Shown here: positions 35,084-44,923 of the stretch, one piece after another
Layout of the letters: each line of letters starts with the position of its first letter
Position numbering within the stretch: the stretch's first letter is position 1
Assembly: GCF_041956535.1 (NCBI RefSeq)
Contig: NW_027192201.1
Location: 346,060 to 410,059, forward strand
Reading direction: 5' to 3'
DNA from: Calcarisporiella thermophila CBS 279.70
Lineage: Eukaryota > Calcarisporiellomycota
Length of the DNA: 64,000 nt
Made by a program: the position numbers and the translations under genes
The notes under the pieces: model-generated
Told to the model about the DNA's origin: nothing
The model's input: the letters and a program-made list of their open reading frames with translations, nothing else
The model's database searches: none

Positions 35084-37015
35084 ATGACAACAACAAAACG
35101 GGAAGAACACAACTACATATCTCTCATTGAATCAAAAGAACAAGATGCGCAAGATTCTCGTGACAAATCACGAAAACGAAAGAGAAGCGAGATAGAGGAG
35201 AAACTCCGTGGAGAGATGCCATGGTTAAAGGGCAAAGATTATTATAAATGTGGGAGTTTTGCGAGAAGGTTTTTGACATTGTAGAATAGTTAACTTGCTA
35301 AACACTTGGGCTGATCTGATCTTTACTTAAAGATTGCATCAAGAAGTTTTGGATTTGGTTCAATACCTGAGCCCAACCCCTGAGGAACATGTTATGCGTC
35401 GTTTGGTAGTCGAACGCGTTCGACAGGTGGTTCACAATTGGTGTCCCGAAGCTTTCATCATGTGCTTTGGAAGCTACGACACCCAGCTCTATTTGCCGAC
35501 AAGGTAAGATTAGAAGAAGTTAGTATTTCACCACAGATCTGATAATATTCTATTTCACGCTAAAGTGACTTGGATTTGGTGATGTATAATGCAAACTCTA
35601 TATCGACTAAACCCGTAGAAATGCTGAAAAGCCTGGCCGAAGCATTAGTTAATGAAGATATAATGGAGGGGAATGTCACAGTTGTCGATAAAGCAAGAGT
35701 AGATAGATAGCGTTTATATATTCTATATTGCGATTACTCACATTTGAATGCTAGGTACCTATCATCAAGTTTAGAGAAAAATATACGGGAATTTGCGTTG
35801 ACATTTCCTGTGAGATTGTCTCGGGTCTCGACGGTGCTCGTATCGTTAAAGATTTTCTTGGTTCCACTCCCGCACTCCGTCCCCTCACCTTATTGATCAA
35901 GCATTACCTTGTCCAGCGTTCAATGAACGAAGTATTTCTTGGCGGCCTTGGTAGCTATGCCGTTTTATGTATGGTGATGAGTTTTCTACAGCTTCATCCT
36001 ATTGTACAATCGGGCTTTATTCAGGCGGAGGAGAACTTAGGAGTATTGTTACTGGAATTTTTTGAACTTTACGGACAGTATTTCAATTACGATAGGGTGG
36101 GGATAAGACTAACCAATCGTGGGTCATATTTTCAAAAGGTGAGAAATATATCAAACTCGATTATTTATTGACACACTTAACAGTGACTTTTCGGTTGGTA
36201 GTCAAAAACTCTGCAGGATATGGAAAAGAGAAGAGAGAAAATCTTGCTAACTATCTTAGATCCACAAGACCCTTGTGAGTATTCATACATATTTGGTTTT
36301 GGTTTATTACTTTTTTCGCCTTTATAACTTCGATTGTTTTTTAGCAAATGATATCGCCAAAGGTACATATCACATAATCCAAATCCGCAAGAGTTTTGCC
36401 ATCGCGTATGAGATTATAACTGCTGCGATATTTCAAGTTTATGGTGCGCAATCCTCTTTGTCAGCCGAAAATATTGCACAGTCTGTTCCAGAAGAGGCTC
36501 GTCAAACTGGCTCAATCCTTGGAGCGGTATTCAGAATTCCACCTGACGTTATGCAGAACCGAGCTCAAATACTTGAGGCCTACCAAGCCGGTTCATTGCA
36601 TCAAGCAGTAGGTGTGACTTATAGTGATGAACCAAAATTACTCAATACGGCAGTAAATGATGAAGCAATGGTTACATCTTTGCTTCAATCACGCGGAACG
36701 AATGTACGCATTGATAAAACGTTGCTTGAGGATGATACCGCCGCAGGACGGGAAGCTCAAAGTGAGGAAAGATCTAAAAAATTACATTTATCGGATACAA
36801 TGCAAGATAGAAGAGAGAATAAAAATAGAGTGGCAGGCGAGGTGGGGGAAATGCAAGAGTTGAGAAGGATAGGCGTGACAGTTAAAGTGGGAGATAATTT
36901 AGCAGATGTGGCGCGATTAGACAAAACTATTATTGGTAAGTCTCATGAGGATGAAAATGAGATCCCACCAGAATATAATACCGAAGAGAGCAAAATAGAG
37001 AGCAAGGAGAATTAA
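35084..37015 (+). CDS. non-canonical poly(A) polymerase, Trf4/Cid14 type
   Basis: Six exons (35084-35268, 35333-35503, 35566-35698, 35755-36138, 36202-36274, 36345-37015) give 538 residues. After a basic N-terminus, WCPEAFIMCFGSYDTQLYLP joins TSDLDLVMYN across a splice and forms the pol-beta nucleotidyltransferase site GS...DLD. The third catalytic Asp is in KYTGICVDISCEI. The central and PAP-associated domains follow: LIKHYLVQRSMNEVFLGGLG, SYAVLCMVMSFLQLHP, LGVLLLEFFELYGQYFNYD, LDPQDPSNDIAKGTYHIIQI. The last ~150 residues are charged and low-complexity. In yeasts the family adds short A-tails as part of TRAMP for nuclear RNA surveillance. An internal 73-base exon is needed to keep the LDPQDP block. 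Confidence 0.92.
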
Positions 37016-37390
37016 ATGCATATATGCTCAAAATTTTTCATGTTTTGATAATGACACTATAGTGTAATTTTAGTAACCATAGAATATTTCACAATAAAGA
37101 TTTTACTATATAATTGGTATGACTCAAATGTAGGTTAGCTTGGAAAATTTATGCTTACGGACCCGTTAAAGGTCTATTTGTTTTAAAGTAGAGACTAGTA
37201 TTGAACTGGAAAACGATAAATCTTAATCATACCAAATATAATTGCCCGACAATTTCCCCGCATATTAAATTCTACTTTCAACTTGCGGAAATTCAACTAA
37301 CAGACCGAGATCTATTTAATCTAAAATCAACAGTTCATCTTTTTCTCAATTCATTTTACCTATCATGTTTTCAGTTGAAATTTTACGGCT
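37016..37390. other. intergenic region
   Basis: Short AT-rich spacer before the secreted-protein gene. No gene recognised. Confidence 0.55.
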
Positions 37391-38135
37391 ATGACACATC
37401 GTTTTTATCCTCTTTTCGTTCTGCTAATCTTAGCTGTTCTTGGTGCATATGGCTGTGAACAAGAATGTCGAGATGCGATCAACCATGTGTTTGCGGACAA
37501 TTATACACCAAAAATAAAAGAGGAATTTTCAATACTCTACGGAGAATTAAATAGCACTATATCGACAGATCCTCATTATTTAGAGTTATTGCAAGCGATT
37601 ACTGTTGGTAGGTGATAAACTTCGTAAGATATAATAAAAAGATTAAAGTTAATTAAACACCTTTGCAAAAGCTCTTAATGATATACAGGATAATATCGCT
37701 ATCGGCCTTGTAAAAATGATGGATAAATCAGTTTGTAAGTACTATTTTTTATTAATATCACTTTTCCGTATTTTAATTCGTAGATCTTATATATTAGTTT
37801 CCAAATACAAAGGCCACTGCGACTGGGCACCTGGAGAAGTGTGTGGTTCTCCTGTCTCTGTCTCCTATTTCGTTCTTGATGCTTTAAATTTAACACGCAG
37901 CGCCATCAAAAATGAGCTTAAGAACGGCGCAGAACCAAATGGTAGATATGCATCAGCGATATTTACTGCTGTAATAGAAGTAACTGGTAGCGAATACCAC
38001 GTTGAAGAACTTCAAGATGGCGTCAATTACGCGCTAGAAAAATTTAGAATAGATGTAGATGAACATTTCTGCGAAGTAGGTTGTTGGGATAATTGGGTAC
38101 CTAACATAAGGAAGATACTCGCGCAGTATCCATGA
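37391..38135 (+). CDS. secreted cysteine-containing protein, 205 aa
   Basis: Three exons (37391-37607, 37672-37734, 37798-38135) give 205 residues. Residues 1-21 (MTHRFYPLFVLLILAVLGAY) are a signal peptide, with the mature protein starting near GCEQECRDAIN. Cysteines pair naturally as CEQEC near the start, HCDWAPGEVC in the middle and FCEVGC near the end, so six cysteines could form three disulphides. The rest is helical (ALNDIQDNIAIGLVKMMD, VSYFVLDALNLTRSAIKNEL) with N-glycosylation sequons (NST, NLT). I recognise no named family. It could be a small secreted protein for host or surface contact, which is inference only. Exon 2 is only 63 bases, and alternative acceptors for introns 1 and 2 break the frame. 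Confidence 0.72.
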
Positions 38136-38782
38136 TAATTCAACTTGGATATTTCATTACTTGAACTTTCTCTCATCTGGGCTATCTCACCTCATCTCTT
38201 TTCCTGAATAGACTCACTTTTTATCTCTTTATAACTATTATTATTTAGGTTATTCCCTTTCATGTTATTTCTAGCTCACTTTTATCATATGTACAGCGTA
38301 TGAAAACCATGTAGTTTCAAATATGTTTTCTCCCTTGTATATTATCATGCTTATACAGACATAAACTGATATAATTTGTTAATTATAATTTATGGTTGGG
38401 TTTTCTCTCTGACTATTCATAGACTTAAACACTGAATTTAAAATTTTGGAGGAAAAGTTTGGGCTCACATCAATATAAATTTATATATCAGAAGAAGTAT
38501 GCAAAAGATTCGCTTTAAATCAAAATCTGATACAGTTATTTTAGACATATTAAAATTGGACTTTTTTTTTTATTTATCAGACCCATTGTCCTTTTATACC
38601 TCAAAACATTAAAAAACGAGGCTGTTGTAAAACTATTATTCTATCCTACGCTCTCGATTTTTTTTTTCCCCTTGGTATGTATTATTTTAACATCCACTTG
38701 ATGATTTTTATCTGAAGGGAATGGAAGGGTAGACTTCTACGTCAAAATCACCCAGGTACTGCCCCTGGCCTCCCATCCTGCG
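38136..38782. other. intergenic region between secreted-protein gene and repeat cluster
   Basis: AT-rich with several poly-T tracts. The part nearest 38783 may be the buried 5' part of the oldest LTR. No gene seen. Confidence 0.45.
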
Positions 38783-38790
38783 CACTCGAA

Positions 38791-39471
38791 TTTTTTTTTT
38801 TATCAATCGACGGAGACTTTTATTAGTTTCCGTAGCTTACAAGAGTTAATGATTACAATAAAAGAAGAAAGGGGGGGAATAAAGGGGTGGGGATATAGTT
38901 GGGTGGCAAGGTGGAACTTAGGTTTTGACAATTTATGTTAGCCCAGAAAGGGAGAGAAGAGAAGAAAGCAAAGAAACGCAAGGGGGTAAGAACATAGAGC
39001 AAGGTGATGAACGTGGAGTAAGGGAATAAAGGGTAGATTAGATGTATATAGTGATCGGGTATTTGGTGAAAAATATGAAATAAAGAGGAGAGGAGGTAGG
39101 GAGAGAGGAAGGGTTGCTCCGTCACTCCAGTTTTAGTTTTGCTCTATCCGAACTTTCTATTACCGCTCCCTGACTGCACCACCTTCTTCGGAATAACTCT
39201 ATCTCTCGTCTTTTTCGTGCCTTTATCAGTTCAGCTCCGATAGTCTCCTCGATGTCCATTTTGGCACGGACGATGATTGTCTCGGGTGACGCTCGAATGC
39301 ATTCGAAGTGGTAGGCGATTCAGTCCCGATAGATTTGCCATAACACCGAATCGAAGACGATTTGAGCCGTGTGTCTTACTGTCCTCGGGGCTTCTGGTAG
39401 GTCGCCAAGTACGAGGTTCCTGGGGCTCAGCACCTGAGTGTTTAGGGGGTCTGAGATGGTGTTGATCCTCT
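38791..39471 (-). mobile_element. 5'-truncated non-LTR retrotransposon (LINE) insertion
   Basis: The direct repeat CACTCGAA lies at 38783-38790 and again at 39472-39479, flanking the insert as a target-site duplication. On the minus strand the insert ends in a poly(A) tail (poly-T at 38791-38801 on +), with AATAAAA-type signals just before it. On the same strand, from about 39470 to 39122, a frame reads like the C-terminus of a LINE reverse transcriptase (GDLPEAPRTVRHTAQIVFDS, then VLWQIYRD). It is broken by one TGA (D-stop-IAYHFE), then runs on in frame to a stop at 39122-39124. The copy is therefore dead and lacks nearly all of its 5' part. Confidence 0.72.
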
Positions 39472-39479
39472 CACTCGAA

Positions 39480-39535
39480 TACCTTGTGACTGTCAAAATT
39501 ACTTGTTCATAATAAAAACCAATTTTCTCGTAACA
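39480..39535. mobile_element. 3' end of an LTR (oldest in the stack)
   Basis: The sequence AAAAACCAATTTTCTCGTAACA at its end is almost the same as the ends of the LTRs closing at 41167 and 41516. It is followed by AGTC. Its 5' part is displaced or lost; the LINE described at 38791-39471 appears to have inserted into it. Confidence 0.6.
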
Positions 39536-39539
39536 AGTC

Positions 39540-39787
39540 TGTCATAAACTAGAGCGATATAACTAGGGGATGCTCGGGGAACATAGATAAAACTATAGGT
39601 TTATTCAAGAACAAGGCGTGTATGTTGGAAGTTCTCATTAGAGTGTTCCTTTTATACTATAAGATATAATAACTATATAACCTGTTAACTAATAAAGCTA
39701 ATGAATACTGGTTTATAACTAGTTCCTAATTAATGTCGGAGCTTGAATATCGTTGGAATAGCTTGATATGTGACTCGACTTATGACA
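39540..39787. mobile_element. solo LTR, 248 bp, TGTCATAA...TTATGACA
   Basis: Ends are a perfect 8-bp inverted repeat of TG...CA type. Both sides are flanked by AGTC (39536-39539 and 39788-39791). Internal sequence differs from the other LTRs in the stack, so this is a second family. No internal retrotransposon region is present. Confidence 0.72.
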
Positions 39788-39791
39788 AGTC

Positions 39792-40210
39792 TGTTACGTG
39801 GGTTTTGGGGTTTATCGTGAATATTTTTGCGTAAAGAAAACAATTGAAAGATTTTCTTGAAAAAAATAAGACAATAAATTTCAAGACTATTACTCAATAT
39901 AAAAAAACTAATCCGCCTCCCCGTTCACTCACGCTTGAATCTCTTCTTATATAACAAAATTAAACTAAATAGAACGAACCGATTAAACAACTGGTTAAAC
40001 GAACTGAATAGACAAACTGGTTAAACAACTAGTTTAACAAAACAGAACAAACTTGAATAAAATTTTCAAAGCGCTAGTAATTTGCCGAAAGGTTATTATG
40101 GTAACAAAAACTAATTGTGCATAAAGTTAAAGAAGAAAAGAAGTATTTTTTTTTGGCTTGTAGTGGCGCAGTTATGACTGTCTGTACGAAATACCGATAT
40201 TCCCGTAACA
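39792..40210. mobile_element. solo LTR, 419 bp, TGTTAC...GTAACA
   Basis: Perfect 6-bp inverted terminal repeat and AGTC on both sides (39788-39791, 40211-40214). The body differs from the two downstream LTRs, although its last ~25 bases (GTACGAAATACCGATATTCC region) resemble theirs. Probably a related but separate family. Confidence 0.7.
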
Positions 40211-40548
40211 AGTCTGTTACGGGCGAAAGGAGGTTTGTGCGGAGGGGTATCCGGATCTTAATAATAAAAATAAGAGATTGGTCTTAATTATTCAGGGAAT
40301 TGGTGTTGAACATTAAAATAAACCGAAGGGTTTAAATAGAATTGTGATCAAAGGAGAATAATTCTCACTGGTGTTCAAGGATGAGATAGATAAGACAACA
40401 AAGTATCAATCAACATCAATAAGATAGCCATGAGGGAGTATAAGAGTAACCACGAGGGCGGCGAGTAACCACGAGGGGTCGGCAACGTAGCGGTAATCAA
40501 TTCCATTGGCTACCCTACTTGAAAGATATCGCGCTTTCTGAATGTCTA

Positions 40549-40678
40549 TTTTTTTTGATCAATGCCGAGTCTTTATTGTATAGGAAGACTCTAAAATATA
40601 ATTGTTACATTATTATAAGCAATAAAGTGAAAGGGAAGCCAAAGTTAAAGCTTTGTGTGATATCGTAGATCGAAATGA
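40549..40678 (-). mobile_element. very short LINE 3'-end insertion
   Basis: Lies between two copies of GCTTTCTGAATGTCT (40533-40547 and 40679-40693). It begins on the + strand with a T-run and then GATCAATGCCGAGTCTTTAT, which resembles the start of the LINE insert at 38791 (T-run, ATCAATCGACGGAGACTTTT). It is thus the last ~120 bases of a minus-strand LINE. Confidence 0.6.
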
Positions 40679-40693
40679 GCTTTCTGAATGTCT

Positions 40694-41101
40694 TATTTTT
40701 TTTTTTTGNNNNNNNNNNNNNNNNNNNNNNNNNNNNNNNNNNNNNNNNNNNNNNNNNNNNNNNNNNNNNNNNNNNNNNNNNNNNNNNNNNNNNNNNNNNN
40801 NNNNNNNNNNNNNNNNNNNNNNNNNNNNNNNNNNNNNNNNNNNNNNNNNNNNNNNNNNNNNNNNNNNNNNNNNNNNNNNNNNNNNNNNNNNNNNNNNNNN
40901 NNNNNNNNNNNNNNNNNNNNNNNNNNNNNNNNNNNNNNNNNNNNNNNNNNNNNNNNNNNNNNNNNNNNNNNNNNNNNNNNNNNNNNNNNNNNNNNNNNNN
41001 NNNNNNNNNNNNNNNNNNNNNNNNNNNNNNNNNNNNNNNNNNNNNNNNNNNNNNNNNNNNNNNNNNNNNNNNNNNNNNNNNNNNNNNNNNNNNNNNNNNN
41101 N
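40694..41101 (-). mobile_element. second poly(A) insertion, mostly assembly gap
   Basis: A T-run at 40696-40706 follows the second copy of the 15-base target, then 394 Ns (40708-41101), then a third copy of GCTTTCTGAATGTCT at 41102-41116. This fits another LINE or SINE inserted at the same place, with its body unassembled. Confidence 0.5.
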
Positions 41102-41171
41102 GCTTTCTGAATGTCTATGTGACTTCCTCTGTGACTTCCTCGTACAAAAACCAATTATCTCGTAACAAGTC

Positions 41172-41516
41172 TGTTACAGGCAAAGGGAGATTTCGTGGAG
41201 AGCTGTGCGGATTCCTTAATAATAAAAATAAGAGATTGGTGAGGAACAGTAAAACAAAATAGAGGGGTTTAAATAGAATTAAGAGATAAAGGAAATAGCT
41301 CAACTGGTGTTCAAGGATAAATAAAGATAAACCAACAAAATAGCAATCAACCTCAACAAAGTAACCATGAGGGAGCATAAGAGTAACCACGAGGGGTCGG
41401 CAACGTAGCGGTAAACAATTCTATTGGCTGCTCCACTTTAAAGATATCGCGCTTCATGAATGCCTATGTGACTGCCTCTGTGACTTCCCCGTACAAAAAC
41501 CAATTATCTCGTAACA
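41172..41516. mobile_element. solo LTR, 345 bp, next to tRNA-Asn
   Basis: Starts TGTTACAGGC, ends CTCGTAACA, with AGTC at 41168-41171 and 41517-41520. It is the intact version of the LTR interrupted at 40215-41167. It lies 11 bases upstream of the mature 5' end of tRNA-Asn, counting the AGTC. Confidence 0.75.
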
Positions 41517-41527
41517 AGTCACGAATA

Positions 41528-41544
41528 GCTCTAGTGGCGTAATT

Positions 41545-41584
<40 letters not shown>

Positions 41585-41601
41585 GAGTCCACCCTTGAGC
41601 G
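41528..41601 (+). tRNA. tRNA-Asn (anticodon GTT)
   Basis: 74 bases without intron. D-arm and A-box (TGGCGTAATTGGTTAGCGC), anticodon arm CGGCTGTTAACCG with GTT at 41562-41564, and T-arm GGTGGTTCGAGTCCACC containing the B-box GGTTCGAGTCC. The acceptor stem GCTCTAG/CTTGAGC pairs except for one T-T mismatch at the fifth pair. The discriminator base is G at 41601; CCA is not encoded. The sequence is otherwise close to the usual eukaryotic tRNA-Asn. Confidence 0.96.
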
Positions 41602-41602
41602 A

Positions 41603-41608
41603 TTTTTT
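41603..41608 (+). terminator. Pol III terminator of tRNA-Asn
   Basis: A run of six Ts begins two bases after the discriminator base. Confidence 0.9.
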
Positions 41609-41712
41609 CACTCTAATTATTTTTGTTTAACGATTATGAAGTGACTGTTTATTTAAATATTATTTGTTGCATGTTTTATATCAATTAACATCTCATCTTG
41701 TGTCCTAGGAAA

Positions 41713-42798
41713 ATGATGGAGAAACGAAGAGCTCCATCCGATAATGGCGACGCGAGGCGAAAAAAATACAAAGTAACATTTTGCTTACTTTTGAATATTT
41801 AACGTAATTAATAGATGTTTTCCCAGGAGAGAGCAAGGGGTTTAGGATTTGGCTTAGGTCCTGGGATGTCGGGAATTTTGGTAACATGCACTCGTGGTAA
41901 AGAACAACAGAGCGTTCGGGAACTATACAGCATTTTTAATGAGGTATTAGTTGTTTTTCATCAATATTCCAAGTTTTTGATTTTTGAAACATTCAAATCT
42001 TGTAGTACGCAGATAAATTATACCCCAGCTCCGCTGATAAAGGTGAAGAGAGTCAAGAAGAGCAATCTGTAGAGGATGCGGTAGCACGAGAACTTGCAGA
42101 AATGAAGAAACCACATAAAGAGAATCGTTTTGCAAGTCTTATGACTCAGACTGAATGTGGTTAGTGTTATCGCCAGTAGTGAGGGAGTTGTATTGGAGAA
42201 TTAAATATCTCCTATTTAGTGGTATTCATCAAGGTGTGTAATACAATTGAGCCTGTATCCTTTGTACAGTATATACTGAAGGATTTGGTAGAGACAGGAA
42301 TGAAAAAGACGAGGTAGTTTCCTTTCCAAATCATATTACTGAACTGCTAACTAATTTTGTTAATGACAATTTTGTGCTAGATTCTCACAAAGACTCGTTC
42401 CTTTTTCTAAGACTTGTTATGCTAATATGAATGACATCCTTGCCATGGCTCGAGAATTGATCAAGTCCCATTTCGAAAAGGAAATGCCAATTCGAGTATG
42501 TTAATGCATATTGATTTCGAAATATTGAAAAATACTTATTACTTTTTATTGAATACTCTAGTATGCAATCATTCCAAAAATTCGACTCAATGATAGAATT
42601 AATCGAGATGAATTGATTCGTTCCCTTGCTGAGCTCGTTCCAAAACAACACAAAGTTAGTCTCGACCAGCCCGAGTTGTGTATTCTCATTGAAGTTTTTA
42701 AGAGCGTGTGTGGGATGAGTGTTGTTCGAGATTATTACGAACTAAAAAAGCACAATTTGAATGCATTATTTGAAGAAGGCAACCAAGAACATGGATAA
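41713..42798 (+). CDS. TAN1: THUMP-domain protein, Tan1/THUMPD1 type
   Basis: Six exons (41713-41772, 41815-41943, 42006-42159, 42220-42313, 42381-42495, 42562-42798) give 262 residues. The start is basic (MMEKRRAPSD, RRKKYK), then GMSGILVTCTRGKEQQSVRE, the typical Tan1/THUMPD1 opening, followed by an acidic insert. The THUMP domain occupies about residues 140-250: FSQRLVPFSKTCYANMNDIL, KSHFEKEMPIRYAIIPKIRL, ELIRSLAELVPKQHKVSLDQ, VCGMSVVRDYYELKKHNL. Tan1 binds tRNA and works with the Kre33/NAT10 acetyltransferase to form N4-acetylcytidine at position 12 of tRNA-Ser and tRNA-Leu. The gene starts about 110 bases after tRNA-Asn. Confidence 0.92.
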
Positions 42799-43014
42799 AC
42801 CTTATACTATTGTTGATATTTATTAGACATTATTGGGGGAGAGGGAATTGATGTTTTTTGAGAGAGAGCATAAAGTTGGAAAATTATAAAGTGAATTATA
42901 ACTAGATTATTAAGCAAGTATATGTATAAAGACATTATATATATATAGAACTATCTAATTATTTGGCATGAAAAGTTAAGGCTTAGATTATAGAGAAAGA
43001 TTGGATATTATCTA

Positions 43015-44166
43015 CTAAAGTTGTGGGTCGAACAGGAATCCTTCCCTTCGATCGCTAATAAAGGGAAGTGCAACCGGTAGCATTTTTGATGTCTGCAAAT
43101 CAGTCAAAAAGCCTGTTGCTACCTGACCCTGTTGAGTGGGTGACTGCTGCTGTCGCATACCAAGAGGATTTTTCGAAAAGCTCAGCCGAATTCCACCTTT
43201 CATCGAGCTGCTTAGAGGTCTTCCTTGTAATTCGGCTAAGGCACGTGCCGCATAATCTATGGTCTCAAACTCAACAAAACACATGGGGCCGTTTGCTTTT
43301 GTGCGGAAGCACATGCGTTTATAACCTCTGCATGCAGAAAAGAGTTGTCGAAGCTCATCTTCACTCGCGCTGTGTGGGAGGTTTCCAACATAGAGCGTAT
43401 TGCAAGGAGGATTTTGGTCAGCGGGGTTGGCAGGGATGGGTAGGCGGGCATAGAGCGGCGGAGGGGTCTGGACTGGCTGAGGGGCGGAAGGCATGGTTGT
43501 GTGCAAATTCAGTGGGGCAAACCTCTCCCAAGCTTTTTTGGCAATAGGGGCTGACTGCGAGCGCGATAGGTACACGGGCTCGTCGTCAAGGCATTTCTTT
43601 ATAGTGTTGGAGGAGCGCAAGAATGAGTCGGAGAAGACATCAAAATCGGGAGGTGGCAGTAGATCGCTTGGAAGCGAGTAAAAAGGGTCATAATGTTTGG
43701 GGGGTGTGAGTGGTGGTATGCGTTTGGTGGTAGAGCTGGTTGAAGAAGGAGTGTTGGGTTGCGATTGCGTGTCAGCGGAAAGTCCGCGCTTAGTGTGAAG
43801 ATTTTTCTTGGCCATCTCAGCCTTAAGTATGTTGCCTTTGTCCGCATCTACTTTGCGGCCGCTAAGGATTTCACGAGCCTCAAGCGCCTCTGCACGAGTA
43901 CGAAATTTTGCAAAGCCAATCTAGAATTATATCAAATGCCGATTGTTATTTCCTAGAATCTTCACACTAATACCATTAAAACTAGTAATATTTACTGTCT
44001 GCTTCCTGCCTTCTTCTCCCTCATTAGGCAGTGGTACTTTGAGCGTTGCAGCTTCAAAGCCGGGCGCAAAACAGAACATATTCTGAAACTCACGCTCTTG
44101 CATATCGTCCGGAAACCCCACGACGAATATTGTGGAGATCTCCTCGCTTAGCTGCGTTTGTGTCAT
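43015..44166 (-). CDS. two-RRM RNA-binding protein, Whi3/scw1 type
   Basis: Two exons (44166-43996, 43920-43015) give 358 residues. RRM1 spans about 10-100: [20 protein letters not shown], then [20 protein letters not shown] after the splice, and the diagnostic [14 protein letters not shown] tail. A Ser/Pro-rich linker with phosphorylation-type sites follows. RRM2 spans about 240-315: [55 protein letters not shown]. Fungal Whi3 and scw1 bind mRNAs and restrain cell-cycle or cell-wall gene expression. The role here is inferred from family membership. The start is the first ATG in frame. Confidence 0.9.
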
Positions 44167-44923
44167 TAGAGAGTAAGATTGCAATTATGTGGGTTGAATG
44201 CTCGAAATTATTTTTCAGAATGATAAAAAGGAAGGGCAATTTAATACTGTAAAATGAGGCGGATATATGATGTAGAAAGTGACAATGAGGGATGCAATTA
44301 GATGTCGAAGTGTGAGGATATCCTAATGACTTCTCAATTAACACTCTGAAAATAACTATAACGAAAGATAGGAAAGAAAGAGAACTGGAAGGAAATGACC
44401 ACAAAATCTATTCTTTATATATTAGTGTTTCTTTTGACGCCTATGCACAGGACAAAAAAATGTTCTGTGCGCGAGTGCAGCATCATCAGGAAAGCAAAGG
44501 CAATCTCCAAAAGAAAAAAAAAGGTATAATGGGACCGTGCACTGAGTATAAAAAACCCTTTTTGAGTACGTCAATCTTTTTGATATCAATATTAAGTTAG
44601 AAGATTAGAGAGGATTTGCATATCTCATGCGGGAATCTATTAATGGCAAATTCCTTAGGATATCAATGAGGATTGACTGATCTTCGTACATCTTTTGCCA
44701 TTTTCATATCCTTATTCTCTTTTTGTACTTACTAATTAACCGTTAGATTTATTTTTCCTGCAGATTATTTTCTTAAATTTTTCTAAAACAAGAATATTTA
44801 ATAATATCGCTTTTTCTCGATTAATTCTAAATGTCTATATGACGTATATTGATGACATCACTAGTATTTTCACAAAGAATTTATCTCAGTTTCAGTATAT
44901 ATATATTTTCTTTGTAAAAAATA
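44167..44923. other. divergent intergenic region
   Basis: Upstream regions of the Whi3/scw1-type and SR genes. A TATATATATATATTTT stretch at about 44898-44911 precedes the SR gene start. I checked for small nuclear RNA motifs by eye and saw none convincing. Confidence 0.5.

Larger units (their letters stand above)
40215..41167. mobile_element. solo LTR interrupted by two poly(A) retrotransposon insertions
   Basis: Starts TGTTACGGGC and ends CTCGTAACA, with AGTC on both sides (40211-40214, 41168-41171). The 40215-40548 part and the 41102-41167 part together align over their whole length with the LTR at 41172-41516, including the shared GAGTAACCACGAGGGGTCGG block. They are separated by the insertions at 40549-40678 and 40694-41101. 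Confidence 0.7.

Noticed and set aside
38853-39125. 90-codon minus-strand frame in the LINE insert
   Set aside because: It lies beyond the stop of the reverse-transcriptase frame, in purine-rich 3' untranslated sequence, and lacks family resemblance.
40653-41262. Open frames across the second N gap
   Set aside because: Artefacts of the Ns and of LTR sequence. The flanking residues match no protein.
44581-44760. Possible small nucleolar or nuclear RNA between the Whi3/scw1-type and SR genes
   Set aside because: A TGAGGATTGACTGA stretch recalls C/D-box spacing, but no proper box C and terminal stem could be found.
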